Assembly: GCF_905163445.1 (NCBI RefSeq) | Contig: NC_053184.1 | Span: 12,772,001 to 12,836,000, forward strand | From: Pararge aegeria | Taxonomy: Eukaryota; Arthropoda; Insecta; Lepidoptera; Nymphalidae | DNA: 64,000 nucleotides | Reading direction: 5' to 3' | Shown: piece after piece, positions 47,700 to 58,219 of the stretch | Position numbering within the stretch: the stretch's first letter is position 1 | How the letters are laid out: the number at the start of each line of letters is the position of its first letter | Translations under genes and position numbers: made by a program | Notes under the pieces: model-generated | Databases searched by the model: none | Seen by the model: the letters and a program-made list of their open reading frames with translations, nothing else | What the model was told of the DNA's origin: nothing

Positions 47700-47900
47700 G
47701 AACATCCATACTAATATTATAAATGCCACATTGAGTTTGTTTGTCCTATTTTACGCCCTAACTGACCAACAATCGACTAGATTTTTTGCATAGAGTGATC
47801 CTCGAAAAACATTAAATTTCCAAGAGTTGTGGACCTTCGTATTTTTACTTCTAATACCGTCCCTTATTCATATTCCAAGCAACCAAATGAATTATTCACC
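47700..47900 (-). repeat. Dispersed repeat fragment, antisense
   Basis: CATACTAATATTATAAATGC followed by GTTTGTTTGTCC is the reverse complement of the usual tail of the ACTAG family. Confidence 0.5.
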
Positions 47901-48019
47901 ACGTGTAACTCCGCGAGGCGCACCTAGTGATCCTATAATTTTGCTTTACTAGCAATTTCTCTTGGTTTCGTCCAACACAACCCACCTTTCTGTTTATTTT
48001 TATTTAACTAAGTATTTCA

Positions 48020-48205
48020 TAACCCTGTGGGAACCGCAAATTTCCTGGGATAAAAAGCAGCATCCGTTTTAATCCAGGATACAATCTATCTCTATTCCAA
48101 AATTCATTCAAATTGGTTCAGTAGATTTTGCGTGAAAGAGTAACAAACATCTATCCATCCATACAAATTTTCCCATTTATAATATTAGATAATATTAGTA
48201 GGATA
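48020..48205 (+). repeat. Dispersed repeat fragment, sense
   Basis: GGTTCAGTAGATTTTGCGTG, AAGAGTAACAAACATCTATC and TATAATATTAGATAATATTAGTAGGAT-type tail (a short duplicated end). Confidence 0.55.
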
Positions 48206-48584
48206 ATTAAATAAATATAAGACCTAATAAAATTGGAGCAACTTTGAGTTAAATTCTAAAATCTCTTTGATCTACAGTCTAAAAAATTTTTGTACATATT
48301 TAATATTTTTAAAAACTATTACCAAGTTTAAAACATGAGTAATATAGTTAGTTCCTAATATTGTAGGAGTAGGTAAGAAGTTATTATAGTACAATGGTGG
48401 GATTTGAGTCGACAACATTTTTGAATGCATTCAAAACGAAACCGAATGTTATTGTTTTTTTTTAAGTTAATATTAAGCCCATGTTGAAGGCAGCGCTCAA
48501 GACCAGATCTTTGCGATTTTCCCAAATAGTCTCAGAGTTCGTCTCTTTAAATAATAATAATATATATTATTTATTCATCATTAT

Positions 48585-48660
48585 CAGCAACGTTATTACT
48601 TGCCACTGCTAGACACAAGTCTCTTCTCTTACGGAAGAGTGTTTTAGAGCGATTAGGTAA
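48585..48660 (-). repeat. SINE family C-like fragment, antisense
   Basis: TTGCCACTGCTAGACACAAG, TCTCTTCTCTTACGGAAGAG and TGTTTTAGAGCG resemble the reversed 3' part of family C or a LINE end. Confidence 0.35.
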
Positions 48661-48757
48661 GGATCACTAGCATGTAACACTACATACATATACACTTTTT
48701 CAGTTCATAACCAAATTCTACTTCTTTTTACGAACATTGAGGATGGCATGGCATACT

Positions 48758-49012
48758 TTAACGAAGAACATTCAATATAACACTGTAGAATAATTCTCCG
48801 AAAGGTATTGAAACATATGGAATATGGATAGACTCGGAATGACGGATTTCCCGCGGGGGAGAGTTCCACAGTGTTACAGCTTTTACAGTGAATGACTCAT
48901 TATAAAGCCAGGAGTGGGATACAGGAGTTGGCGAACGACAACATCGCAAAATTATTATCGCGTGCCAACTGAAGTCAGTTAGACAACATTTTCCAAGGTA
49001 AACAAAATTCAC
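48758..49012 (-). pseudogene. Jockey/CR1-like LINE, RT C-terminal remnant
   Basis: An 84-codon minus frame includes LRCCRSPTPVSHSWLYNESF and, following it, FTVKAVTLWNSPPREIRHSE. The 'V.A..LWNSLP..IR...S' pattern is typical of the C-terminus of jockey/CR1-type LINE reverse transcriptases. The rest of the element is missing and the 3' part diverges. It abuts a SINE B at 49040. Confidence 0.6.
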
Positions 49013-49039
49013 GGGTTAAAATAAACTATTGCAAAAATA

Positions 49040-49295
49040 TATAAATAATAATAATGTACCTACTACGACAATACACACATCGCCATCTAGGCCCAAAGTA
49101 AGCTTAGCTTGTGTTATGGGTACTAAGATAGCTGTTGAATATAATACACATAAATACTTATAATATACATATAAACATCCAGACACTGAAGAACATTAAT
49201 GCTCATCACACAAACATTTTCCGGCTGTGGGAATCGAACCCACGACCTTGGACTCAGAAAGCAGGTTCGCTGCAAACTGCGCCAATCGGCCGTCA
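49040..49295 (-). repeat. SINE family B (Metulj-like), antisense, full length
   Basis: Right end GCGCCAATCGGCCGTCA, B box GGGAATCGAACCCACG, ACATTAATGCTCATCACACA and, at left, CTACGACAATACACACATCG. Confidence 0.82.
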
Positions 49296-49690
49296 AATAT
49301 GTATATGATTTTGGTATTTATAAAATCATCTACTGCCAACTGATAACCGTTTGAGTTTAATTCGATATCAAAGTGAAATTTGTTTCCAATCCAAACCACA
49401 CTAAGTTTGTAGACGTCTAAGTTAAGTTTATTGAGTTAGAAATAAGGTAGATCAATCTAGCATGCTGCGTATCTGTTAGTTTGTTTATTTCTTGATTTGT
49501 ATGTTAACTGTGTCCGGTTCAAACTTTTACCGATTGGTTATATTTGGGATGTGCCTTAGCAAACTACTGTTTTCCCGAAAATACACATTATTGTAGATCT
49601 AATTACTTAGTTAAAATATTTCAGGAGCCTAACCTTACATTTACATTTTAAGATATAATATTATAACTATTTTAAATATTATATTTAATT

Positions 49691-49695
49691 GGCCA
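49691..49695. repeat. Target-site duplication, left (GGCCA)
   Basis: Identical to 56982-56986; 5 bp is normal for BEL/Pao integration. Confidence 0.9.
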
Positions 49696-50259
49696 TGGTT
49701 GCGCCAAGTTATAATTAAGTCTTAAATAATAATTTAAAATTTCATTGGTGTTCCTATTCTCCCATATCCAACCTAAAACAGCACTGAACGATTCTCCGTG
49801 AAGAGACTGGCGCCCTCATACGCCTCAAAAACACTAGAACGCAGAGCTGTCACTTAAATTAACGGAAGCAAACGATTAAGACGTTTGCGGACGACTTGCT
49901 TTCCGATTGCGAAAAGTAACGGGCAATACGAGTTTACTGGCTGCCTGAAAATAAGCCATAAAATATCATAATATACCTTAAAAGTTTCAATGAGATCCTT
50001 TTAAGCATAATTCCCATATTTATGTGTGTGCCGAAATATAACATAAGTGGTGGTGTTCGAGAAGAGAGGACTTCGTGAGGAATATTTGGATCAACGGACG
50101 GCGTGCTCCTACCCATGAAAAATAAGGTCAAGTAAGTGCTGTCTTCCTTGTGCTCTGATTCCTTGTATCTTTCTTTTGTACACCAATTTACCGCAAAAAA
50201 TACAGTCCACTCATTCGAAATAAAAATCTTAAATAACTTAATATAACTTGGCGCATACA
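49696..50259 (+). repeat. 5' LTR (564 bp)
   Basis: Matches 56418-56981 over its full length with one difference that I found by eye (T at 50051 against C at 56773). Begins TGGTTGCGCC, ends GGCGCATACA. An AATAAA at 50219-50224 near the end is the likely polyadenylation signal, which implies a short 3' part after it. Confidence 0.95.
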
Positions 50260-50267
50260 TATTTATT

Positions 50268-50285
50268 TGGTTCCGTCGAGACGGA
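50268..50285 (+). promoter_or_regulatory. Candidate primer binding site
   Basis: TGGTTCCGTCGAGACGGA begins 8 bases after the LTR. It starts with the expected TGG (complement of tRNA CCA) and resembles the complement of an insect tRNA-Tyr 3' end, with an extra T and two mismatches. It also contains the palindrome TCCGTCGAGACGGA. The primer is inference. Confidence 0.5.
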
Positions 50286-50851
50286 TATTTACAGCATTTC
50301 CTTCATATTAACGTATTGAAGCATTAGTTTCCTTGTTAGAATACTTCTATAGGCTCTAATAATTGAAATAATATAATTTTAAATAAAATAGGTCATTGCG
50401 TCATCTATTTTCTTTGTCGTAATACTGGCATAAGCGGCATTATAGCATTGAGCTAGCTATTTCCCCAGTTAGACATACTAATTATCTACACATATTTATG
50501 TATATTTCGATAAATATTAGTGTATTTAAATTGAATTAACAATTAAAACAAATCTTAAAACTTGCAATTATTAATTATTGTAGTACCTTCGGTTGTGAAA
50601 CATTTACTCAAGAGTCGTAAGACCTAGCATATAAGGTCGAGATTTGTCTATACGAACCTCTGGTCGATCGAACATTCGATATAACCCGACCACGCGTAAT
50701 ATCGAACGAAGCGCGCTTGCGCATATTATCCGCACTCCGCGCGACCTACTTAATTTACCAGTATATGATTGGCTATTAACCTATCATACTCACATAAAAA
50801 TATAGGTATTTCGTGATCGTTAGATAATTGTCTCACTTACACTTTAGTAAA
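50286..50851 (+). other. BEL/Pao leader region
   Basis: Untranslated stretch between PBS and gag. No long frame or clear packaging structure was seen by eye. Confidence 0.6.
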
Positions 50852-53800
50852 ATGCCTCCTAAAGTAGATTCTAAAACTAGCGAAAGTGATAAGGAGATTC
50901 AGGATACTAAACTGTCTATCTTAATTGCTAAACGTGAAGCTATATTCGGTATCATGCAAAATGTCTTTGACTTATCTCGTGAACCCGATGTTCATACGAA
51001 CGTTGAAAAAAGAGAACATTTTCTAGACGAATCTTCACAAATTGATTCATTGCGTTTAAAGTTCGAGTCTATTGTAGACGATTATAATACACGTTTATTA
51101 AACTTAAATTCAGATGCAAAACCTGATTACAAAAGTCTGTATGCTTTTGAGACTTTGTATAATAGGGTCAAACGAACTCATACAAAATGCTCAACTTTAA
51201 ATACGACACCAGAAATACATAATGCGACCTCCGCGCTGCTAAAAGCCAAGCCGAAGCTAGCTCCCATATCGATATTAGAATTCGATGGTGACATTAAATC
51301 TTTTCAGATGTTTTATACGACCTTTAAGTCAGTAGTAGATAATAATCCATCACTCACAGATGCAGAAAAGCTATTTTATCTGTTACCGAAGCTGACAGGG
51401 AAGGCAAAAAGCGCAATCGCTGGAATTTCTCCGTGTGCTGAGAATTATCAGCTCATTTTACAAACACTCGTCAATAGGTTCGATGATAAGCGTATGTTGA
51501 CTTCCGCGTACCTACATGAATTATTTCGCTATAAGGGTTTTCAGACTCCCTCTGCGACTAACTTTGAAGATTTCATAGACCGGTTCGCTGGCGCAGTAAG
51601 CGCTTTAAAAAACCTAAAGTTAGAGAACCTAGCTGATCTTATCATACTACATATAGCTACACAAAGGGTCGATACTGAGAGTGTACGCGCGTTTGAAATT
51701 AAATGCGGCAAGAATATACCTACTTTCGACGACTTTGTGGAATTTATCACAACACGCGCGAAGGTGTTTGAGCGTACGAATACGAATGTCACAAACCCTT
51801 CCAATACGCGTCATAATAAAAATATAAAACATTTGAATAACGGGACTTCTGGCAATGCGCCGAAGTATCAGGCCTATATAAGCACGGTTGATAAGCCTAC
51901 GTCCAAGTGTCTATGTAGAAATATAACACATGCGCATTTATATAAATGTGTTGACTTTAATAAATTATTAACTCCTCAAGAACGTTTTAAGTGCGTCAAG
52001 GAGAAGAATGCCTGTGTGAACTGCCTGTCTATAAAACATAAAGTCGGGCAATGTGAAGTCTCCCCGCACTGTTCGTGTGGTCAGAAACATAACAAAAGGC
52101 TGCACTTTGACCAGCGCGAGGAACATTCCCGCGCGCCTCAGTTGAATACCGTCATGCCGCCACCGAACGCACCTACCGTTACCGCGTCATCGCCCGTAGC
52201 GGATGATCGCGCCGACGTAGCACTGTGCGCTACGCGCGTAAGCCCGTCTACAAGCGCTACGCAGGTGTATAATAGCAATTTAATGAATCGTGTGGAAGAC
52301 AAGCGAACTACTGTCTTATTGGCTACCGCACAAGTTGCTGTTTACGACTGTAATGGTGAACGGCAAGTTATACGTATATTGTTGGATTCTGCTTCGCAGG
52401 CCGATTTCCTCTCAAAAGAATGTTGTGATCGCTTGGGTTTGCAAACTAAATTCACAGAACGTACTATCGTGAAGGGGTTCGGTGGAATTGAGAAGGTTGT
52501 ACAATCCAGCTCGGTTGACTTGACGTTTTATTCGCGTTTTGATGATAACGTTAGTTTTAATATCTCGCCACTTGTTGTTGATAAAGTGACAGACAAATTA
52601 CCTACGGCTGTGATAGATACGGCAGTCCTATCACACCTTAAAGGTATTCCGCTTGCCGATGCGAGTTACGGCGTACCTGATAAAATTGATGCTTTAATAG
52701 GAGCTTCCCTATTTCCACATTTGCTTCTCCCCGACGACGTCCATACGTCACGTCGCGACCCGTCGGTGCCCGTTGCATTGCGCACGGTGTTAGGTCTGGT
52801 GTTCATGGGCAATGCGCCTACGATACCTACTATAAATACTCATACGGCCTTGACATGTTGTTTCGTTCAAGAGCCTCCTGCTATTGACTCTTTAGTCAAG
52901 CGTTTCTGGGAACTTGAAGAACTTCCTTCCGCTTCCATTCAGAATCCTGATGATAATGAATGCGAAGACTTCTACACTTCGACTACTGTCCGAGATCCCG
53001 ATACGGGCAGATACGTTGTCGGCCTGCCATTTAAAGAGGATCTATATTCCCTAGGGAATTCTTTGGACATAGCTAAGAAACGTTTCATCTGCCTCGAAAG
53101 AAAGCTTGAAGCTTCGAATAAATTGAGGTCGGCATATGATGACGTCATAAAAGGTTATCTCGCGAAAGATTATATTTCTCCCGCGCCTTCATATGATTCT
53201 AAAGATCCTGTTCCGATTTACGTGATGCCACACACGGGGATTTTACGTGAAGACAAACTCTCGACGAGACTGAGATTAGTCGTCGATGCTTCTTGTCGTT
53301 CTAGTTCTGGAAAGGCACTGAACCATCTGCTACATTCCGGTCAAAATTTACAGGGAGATCTTTTTAAAATAATTTTGAATTTTCGTCTGCATGCAGTGGC
53401 AATGACAGCCGACTGCCGAGAACAGTTTCTACAAATCGTTATGCGCGAAGCTGATCGTCGCTATCAATGCTTCTTATACCGCTTTAATCCACAAGACCCT
53501 CTTGTGCTATACCAGTTCAATCGAGTCTGTTTCGGTCTCACTTCCAGTCCCTTCCATGCACTGCGCACGGTAAGACAGCTGGTGAATGACGACGGCGCAA
53601 AATATCCACGAGCGAATAGCATTGTGCTACCCGCGCTTTATATGGATGACGTAGCTTTCTCGCTTCCAAGCGAACTAGAGGCAGTCACTGTGTCGCTGCA
53701 GATGATCGATCTTTTTAAGGGTGCACAGTGGGAATTAGTTAAGTGGAACAGCAATTCTCGCGAGGTCTTAGATAACCTTCCTGCGTCCCACAAACTTCCG

Positions 53801-56188
53801 ACTGAAGTGGAGTTTGACAAAACCATGCACCATAAAATACTTGGTCTGCATTGGTATACTGGAAATGACGCTTTCTATTTTAAAATTTCTGTGCCCGACG
53901 ATGTGACATGCACTAAGCGCTCCATCTTGTCGACTGTTGCCCGTCTGTGGGACATAATGGGCTTCGTTGCTCCCACAGTCGTGTATGCCAAAATATTAAT
54001 TAAAATGCTTTGGCAATTAAATCTTGATTGGGACACTGTAGCTCCACCACACATCATTAAGATGTGGAGACAGTTTTGCGATGAGTTGCCAGCTCTAAAT
54101 AAGCTACACATACCGCGTCATGTGGGCGTGACAACAGACTGTGAGGTCACTCTCCTGGGACTATCAGATGCTAGTCTCGCAGCCTATGGTGCTGTCGTTT
54201 ATTTACACGTTAGCTCCCCTACTGGTAACACTGTGCGTCTTGCTTGTGCGAAAAGTAAAGTTTCGCCGACGAAACCTCATTCAATTGCTCGTCTCGAACT
54301 ATTAGGTGGCGTCCTACTGTCGAAATTGCTTCGTACAGTACATGACACTTACTCTGAGCGTATCCCAATCAAGGCTACATATGCATTTCTCGATTCCAAA
54401 GTCGCCCTATATTGGATAAAAAGTTCACCGCATAGATGGCAGACTTTTGTCGCGAATCGCGTTGTACAGATAACTGAGAATATCTCACCAGACAACTTTT
54501 ATCATTGCCCTGGCACTGAGAACTCTGCTGATATTCTATCGAGAGGTGTAACTCCTGAGAAGCTTCTCTCACACCCTCTGTGGCTGCATGGTCCACCATG
54601 GGCATCAATGCATCCGTCTCAGTGGCCACTCAAAACTCTAGAGGGAGAGTCTATTGAAGACGTACCCGAGAAGAAGGTTCTTATACACACTGTGTGTAAA
54701 CCTATACTCCCGAACGACTTACACGAGCTTGCTCTCCGTTTTTCTTCGTGGAGCAAACTTCTACGTATAATTGTATACATTTGTAGATTTGCTAAATTAC
54801 TGCCTCGTCGCGGCACTAGTGCAGTTACCGCTGACGACTTAAATTTCGCAGAGAATAGAATGCTTCGCGCTCTGCAAAATCAGCATTTTGCTGAAGAATA
54901 TTCTCTTATTAAAAATAATAAAACATGTTCACCGGCATTTAATCGCCTAAGACCATTTATTGATGATGGACTTATCCGCGTTGGCGGTCGTCTCGCCAAC
55001 TCTGGACTTAGCTTTGAAAAAATACATCCGGTTATATTGCCTCGCAATGGCCACGTGGTAAATATAATCATTGATTATTACCACATTAAACATTTACATG
55101 CTGGACCCGAACTCCTAATGGCCCTGCTTCGTCAGAGGTACTGGATTCTGTCGGCACGCCGTATTGTCAGGCAAAGAGTACATATGTGCAATACTTGCTT
55201 TAGATTTAAACCGCGTCCAACCATTCCGCTGATGGCGGATCTTCCTGATATACGTACACGTCCAGCGTTGAAAGCCTTTAGTTTCACCGGCTGCGATTAT
55301 GCAGGCCCTATACCATACGTTCCTGTACGCCGCCGTGGCGTACACAGCGAGAAAGCTTATATTGTGCTGTTCACGTGTCTCACTACGAGATCTACGCACA
55401 TTGAGGTTGCTACCTCACTCAGCACCCCCAGTTTCCTCGCCGGGTTTAAAAGATTCCTATCACGTCGTGGTCCTGTTCAGGTGCTGCATAGCGACAATGC
55501 TAAAAACTTCCAGGGTGCTGCTTCTTACCTTCGGGACCTCTATAAATTTCTAAGAGAAGAATATTACCCGAAGCTAGAGCAGGAATGCGCTGAAAATCGC
55601 ATAACTTGGAAATTCATCTGTCCCAATTCCCCACACTTTGGAGGTTCATGGGAAAGTATGATCAAGGTGACTAAGACGATCCTGTTCAAGGTCATAGGGC
55701 AACAGCTCCTTTCTTATGAGGAACTTTGCACTGTGCTCATTCAGGTCGAATGTCTTCTCAATTCGCGTCCGCTAACAATACTAAGCTCTGACCCTGCCGA
55801 ACCTTCGGCTCTTACTCCAAGTCACTTCCTACATACTGCGCCTCTATTCTCCTTGCCTGCGCCTGATGTCAATCCAGACAAAATTAACTTGGTTGACAGG
55901 TACTCGTTAATAGATAAAATGGTCCAATCGTTTTGGAATCGTTGGAGGATGGAATATTTGCACGGATTGCAAGTTCGTTTGAAATGGAATACGCCTTCCG
56001 TACCTATTACGCCGGGAACTGTCGTCGTAGTTATAAATGACAACGTACCGCCTCTGGCTTGGCCTCTAGCAGTAGTAGAGAAAGTGCATCCCTCGAAAGA
56101 CGGCGTCATACGCGTAGCGACCGTTAAAATTTCCGGGAGAACTTACGTCCGTCCGGTCGTTCGCTTATGCCCTCTTCCGACGCAATAA
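50852..56188 (+). CDS. BEL/Pao gag-pol polyprotein, intact, 1778 aa
   Basis: Start chosen at ATG 50852 (A at -3); the frame is open 24 bases further up, but only from a TTG. Residues ~125-275 form the gag domain of BEL elements (ISILEFDGDIKSF). A CCHC zinc knuckle is C388-x2-C391-x4-H396-x4-C401. The aspartic protease has LLDSASQ with D512. RT carries RLVVDAS near 808, D854 of motif A and YMDD (D932, D933). The connection WDIMGFVAPTVVYAKI precedes RNase H with D1106, E1149, D1181 and D1227. Integrase has an HHCC-type finger (H1411/H1416, C1446, C1449) and catalytic D1482, D1548 and E1601. The last ~90 residues form the DUF5641-like C-terminal domain. No stop or frameshift interrupts it. Gag and pol are in one frame, so the proteins should be released by cleavage. 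Confidence 0.95.
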   Translation: MPPKVDSKTSESDKEIQDTKLSILIAKREAIFGIMQNVFDLSREPDVHTNVEKREHFLDESSQIDSLRLKFESIVDDYNTRLLNLNSDAKPDYKSLYAFETLYNRVKRTHTKCSTLNTTPEIHNATSALLKAKPKLAPISILEFDGDIKSFQMFYTTFKSVVDNNPSLTDAEKLFYLLPKLTGKAKSAIAGISPCAENYQLILQTLVNRFDDKRMLTSAYLHELFRYKGFQTPSATNFEDFIDRFAGAVSALKNLKLENLADLIILHIATQRVDTESVRAFEIKCGKNIPTFDDFVEFITTRAKVFERTNTNVTNPSNTRHNKNIKHLNNGTSGNAPKYQAYISTVDKPTSKCLCRNITHAHLYKCVDFNKLLTPQERFKCVKEKNACVNCLSIKHKVGQCEVSPHCSCGQKHNKRLHFDQREEHSRAPQLNTVMPPPNAPTVTASSPVADDRADVALCATRVSPSTSATQVYNSNLMNRVEDKRTTVLLATAQVAVYDCNGERQVIRILLDSASQADFLSKECCDRLGLQTKFTERTIVKGFGGIEKVVQSSSVDLTFYSRFDDNVSFNISPLVVDKVTDKLPTAVIDTAVLSHLKGIPLADASYGVPDKIDALIGASLFPHLLLPDDVHTSRRDPSVPVALRTVLGLVFMGNAPTIPTINTHTALTCCFVQEPPAIDSLVKRFWELEELPSASIQNPDDNECEDFYTSTTVRDPDTGRYVVGLPFKEDLYSLGNSLDIAKKRFICLERKLEASNKLRSAYDDVIKGYLAKDYISPAPSYDSKDPVPIYVMPHTGILREDKLSTRLRLVVDASCRSSSGKALNHLLHSGQNLQGDLFKIILNFRLHAVAMTADCREQFLQIVMREADRRYQCFLYRFNPQDPLVLYQFNRVCFGLTSSPFHALRTVRQLVNDDGAKYPRANSIVLPALYMDDVAFSLPSELEAVTVSLQMIDLFKGAQWELVKWNSNSREVLDNLPASHKLPTEVEFDKTMHHKILGLHWYTGNDAFYFKISVPDDVTCTKRSILSTVARLWDIMGFVAPTVVYAKILIKMLWQLNLDWDTVAPPHIIKMWRQFCDELPALNKLHIPRHVGVTTDCEVTLLGLSDASLAAYGAVVYLHVSSPTGNTVRLACAKSKVSPTKPHSIARLELLGGVLLSKLLRTVHDTYSERIPIKATYAFLDSKVALYWIKSSPHRWQTFVANRVVQITENISPDNFYHCPGTENSADILSRGVTPEKLLSHPLWLHGPPWASMHPSQWPLKTLEGESIEDVPEKKVLIHTVCKPILPNDLHELALRFSSWSKLLRIIVYICRFAKLLPRRGTSAVTADDLNFAENRMLRALQNQHFAEEYSLIKNNKTCSPAFNRLRPFIDDGLIRVGGRLANSGLSFEKIHPVILPRNGHVVNIIIDYYHIKHLHAGPELLMALLRQRYWILSARRIVRQRVHMCNTCFRFKPRPTIPLMADLPDIRTRPALKAFSFTGCDYAGPIPYVPVRRRGVHSEKAYIVLFTCLTTRSTHIEVATSLSTPSFLAGFKRFLSRRGPVQVLHSDNAKNFQGAASYLRDLYKFLREEYYPKLEQECAENRITWKFICPNSPHFGGSWESMIKVTKTILFKVIGQQLLSYEELCTVLIQVECLLNSRPLTILSSDPAEPSALTPSHFLHTAPLFSLPAPDVNPDKINLVDRYSLIDKMVQSFWNRWRMEYLHGLQVRLKWNTPSVPITPGTVVVVINDNVPPLAWPLAVVEKVHPSKDGVIRVATVKISGRTYVRPVVRLCPLPTQ

Positions 56189-56404
56189 GCGTAACAATTA
56201 TAGTTTCATAATTTAGTACTAAGTAGCTCATACGTTAAGACTTTATTCTCTTTTATAATAATTCTACAAATAATTAATATTTTTTAATATACTTTCGTAA
56301 ATATACACATACTTATATGAAATACGCCCATGCGCAATACGCGTTCTTAAAAGAGGCAATTCTACCTCATACCTTATGAGAGCTTTTCTTAAAGGTGACC
56401 CTTT

Positions 56405-56417
56405 AAGGGCGGGTGGA
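56405..56417 (+). promoter_or_regulatory. Candidate polypurine tract
   Basis: AAGGGCGGGTGGA lies directly before the 3' LTR. It is purine-rich but broken by one C and one T, so it is a weaker tract than usual. Confidence 0.5.
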
Positions 56418-56981
56418 TGGTTGCGCCAAGTTATAATTAAGTCTTAAATAATAATTTAAAATTTCATTGGTGTTCCTATTCTCCCATATCCAACCTAAAA
56501 CAGCACTGAACGATTCTCCGTGAAGAGACTGGCGCCCTCATACGCCTCAAAAACACTAGAACGCAGAGCTGTCACTTAAATTAACGGAAGCAAACGATTA
56601 AGACGTTTGCGGACGACTTGCTTTCCGATTGCGAAAAGTAACGGGCAATACGAGTTTACTGGCTGCCTGAAAATAAGCCATAAAATATCATAATATACCT
56701 TAAAAGTTTCAATGAGATCCTTTTAAGCATAATTCCCATATTTATGTGTGTGCCGAAATATAACATAAGTGGCGGTGTTCGAGAAGAGAGGACTTCGTGA
56801 GGAATATTTGGATCAACGGACGGCGTGCTCCTACCCATGAAAAATAAGGTCAAGTAAGTGCTGTCTTCCTTGTGCTCTGATTCCTTGTATCTTTCTTTTG
56901 TACACCAATTTACCGCAAAAAATACAGTCCACTCATTCGAAATAAAAATCTTAAATAACTTAATATAACTTGGCGCATACA
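56418..56981 (+). repeat. 3' LTR (564 bp)
   Basis: Same length as the 5' LTR, with one difference at 56773. AATAAA at 56941-56946 would end the transcript. Confidence 0.95.
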
Positions 56982-56986
56982 GGCCA
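56982..56986. repeat. Target-site duplication, right (GGCCA)
   Basis: Pairs with 49691-49695. Confidence 0.9.
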
Positions 56987-57284
56987 TCTTAAATAGCCGC
57001 ATTACGCTACAAATAGTATTCATTGCAGAATTTATCGCAATTAATTACTAAACTTTGTTCATGAAGCTAGTTATTTGTAATCTTTTTTAAGTTTTATCAA
57101 CATAATGTTCCATATTATATTCAATCATTAGATTATTTTTATAAAATCCATCAGTTAGTTTCTTTGACTTTTTCTATTTCACATTATATTATCCGTATAA
57201 TTTTATGCTTATCGTTTATTACAGCTAAACTGAACGCGTCCAATTTTCCAGAACTTAAAGGTTTTTTTATGTACCTGGTACTGG

Positions 57285-57475
57285 TAAGAGATCATGCAGT
57301 CTAAGGTGGTTTACTCTAAACCTATATCTACGTAAACGTATACTTATCAGTTTCTACGCGGCATCGCACAGGATCGCTTAATCACTTTGTGGGCTCTGTT
57401 TATCAATCGCGTGGAAACGAGTCACCGCCGAAGCCAGCCATCAAAAAAGACCAGATAAAATTTATAAAATCCTAA
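57285..57475 (-). repeat. SINE family A, antisense
   Basis: ATCATGCAGTCTAAGGTGG, TCTACGCGGCATCGCACAGG, GATCGCTTAATCACTTTG and GTCACCGCCGAAGCCAGCC follow the reversed body order. Confidence 0.55.
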
Positions 57476-57945
57476 ATGGCCTGCTCTCATAAAAAATATA
57501 ATCACTGTCCCAGACTTTATCAAACGTCGTTATCGTAAGAAATGTGGAAGAGGCTTAAAATACGCTACGAGAAAGTTAAACTTATGAGAAGTACCTTAAT
57601 ATCCCACTTTAATTCTTTTACACAACAAAATATCATAGATGCTGCGGAGCGTAGTACATTTCGCATTGTCCTCGAAGAATACCGCTTTATTGTCTGCGAA
57701 ACCAAATAACCTCTTTTATATCTCAGTTTTATATCGGGCGCTTATCGAGACAGCAAACGGTTTGGAATAATATCATACAGCTTATTACGACTGCATAGAA
57801 TAAGTACCACACTCTAAAAATATTTGTATACATCGGTTACCTTTAAACAAAAAATTGTTTACACATATCGGTTGTATATAGTTAGTATCAAACAACAAAT
57901 TAAACTATTGTTGAAACAATAATCATGTACTTCTATTCTTATTTT
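57476..57945. other. Non-coding stretch, nothing identified
   Basis: AT-rich with no coding or repeat signal. Confidence 0.45.
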
Positions 57946-58219
57946 TGACGGCCGATTAGCGCAGTTGGCAGCAGCCCTGCTTTCTGAGCCAATGGCTGTG
58001 GGTTCGATTCCCACAACTATAAAATGTTTATATGATGAACATTGAACAACGCAACGTTTTTCAGTGTCTGAGTGTATATTATAAGTATTTATATATATTA
58101 TTCATAAAAATATTCACAGTAATCTTAGTACCCATAGCACAAACTACGCTTACTTTGGGGCTAGGAGGCGATGTGTGTATCGTCGCAGTATATTAATTAA
58201 TTTATTTATTTATTTTAAA
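57946..58219 (+). repeat. SINE family B (Metulj-like), full length
   Basis: TGACGGCCGATTAGCGCAGT, B box GGTTCGATTCCCAC, TTTTTCAGTGTCTGAGTGTA, TACGCTTACTTTGGGGCTAG, GATGTGTGTATCGTCGCAGT and a TTTATTTATTTATT tail. Confidence 0.82.

Larger units (their letters stand above)
49691..56986 (+). mobile_element. Complete BEL/Pao LTR retrotransposon with target-site duplication
   Basis: TSD GGCCA at 49691-49695 and 56982-56986 flanks an element of 7286 bp (49696-56981). Order: 564-bp LTR, PBS region, ~590-base leader, single gag-pol frame (50852-56188), purine-rich tract, 564-bp LTR. Both LTRs start TGG and end ACA. The protein order (gag, protease, RT, RNase H, integrase, C-terminal domain) and the protein motifs place it in BEL/Pao, not Ty3 or Copia. 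There is no env. Everything needed for autonomous movement appears intact. Confidence 0.95.

Noticed and set aside
49934..50260. 108-codon minus-strand frame, repeated in part at 56656-56853
   Set aside because: It lies inside the LTR, and the second copy is just the other LTR.
51541..56109. Several minus-strand and shifted frames of 60-95 codons
   Set aside because: They are shadows of the gag-pol frame; codon pattern and motifs belong to the long + frame.
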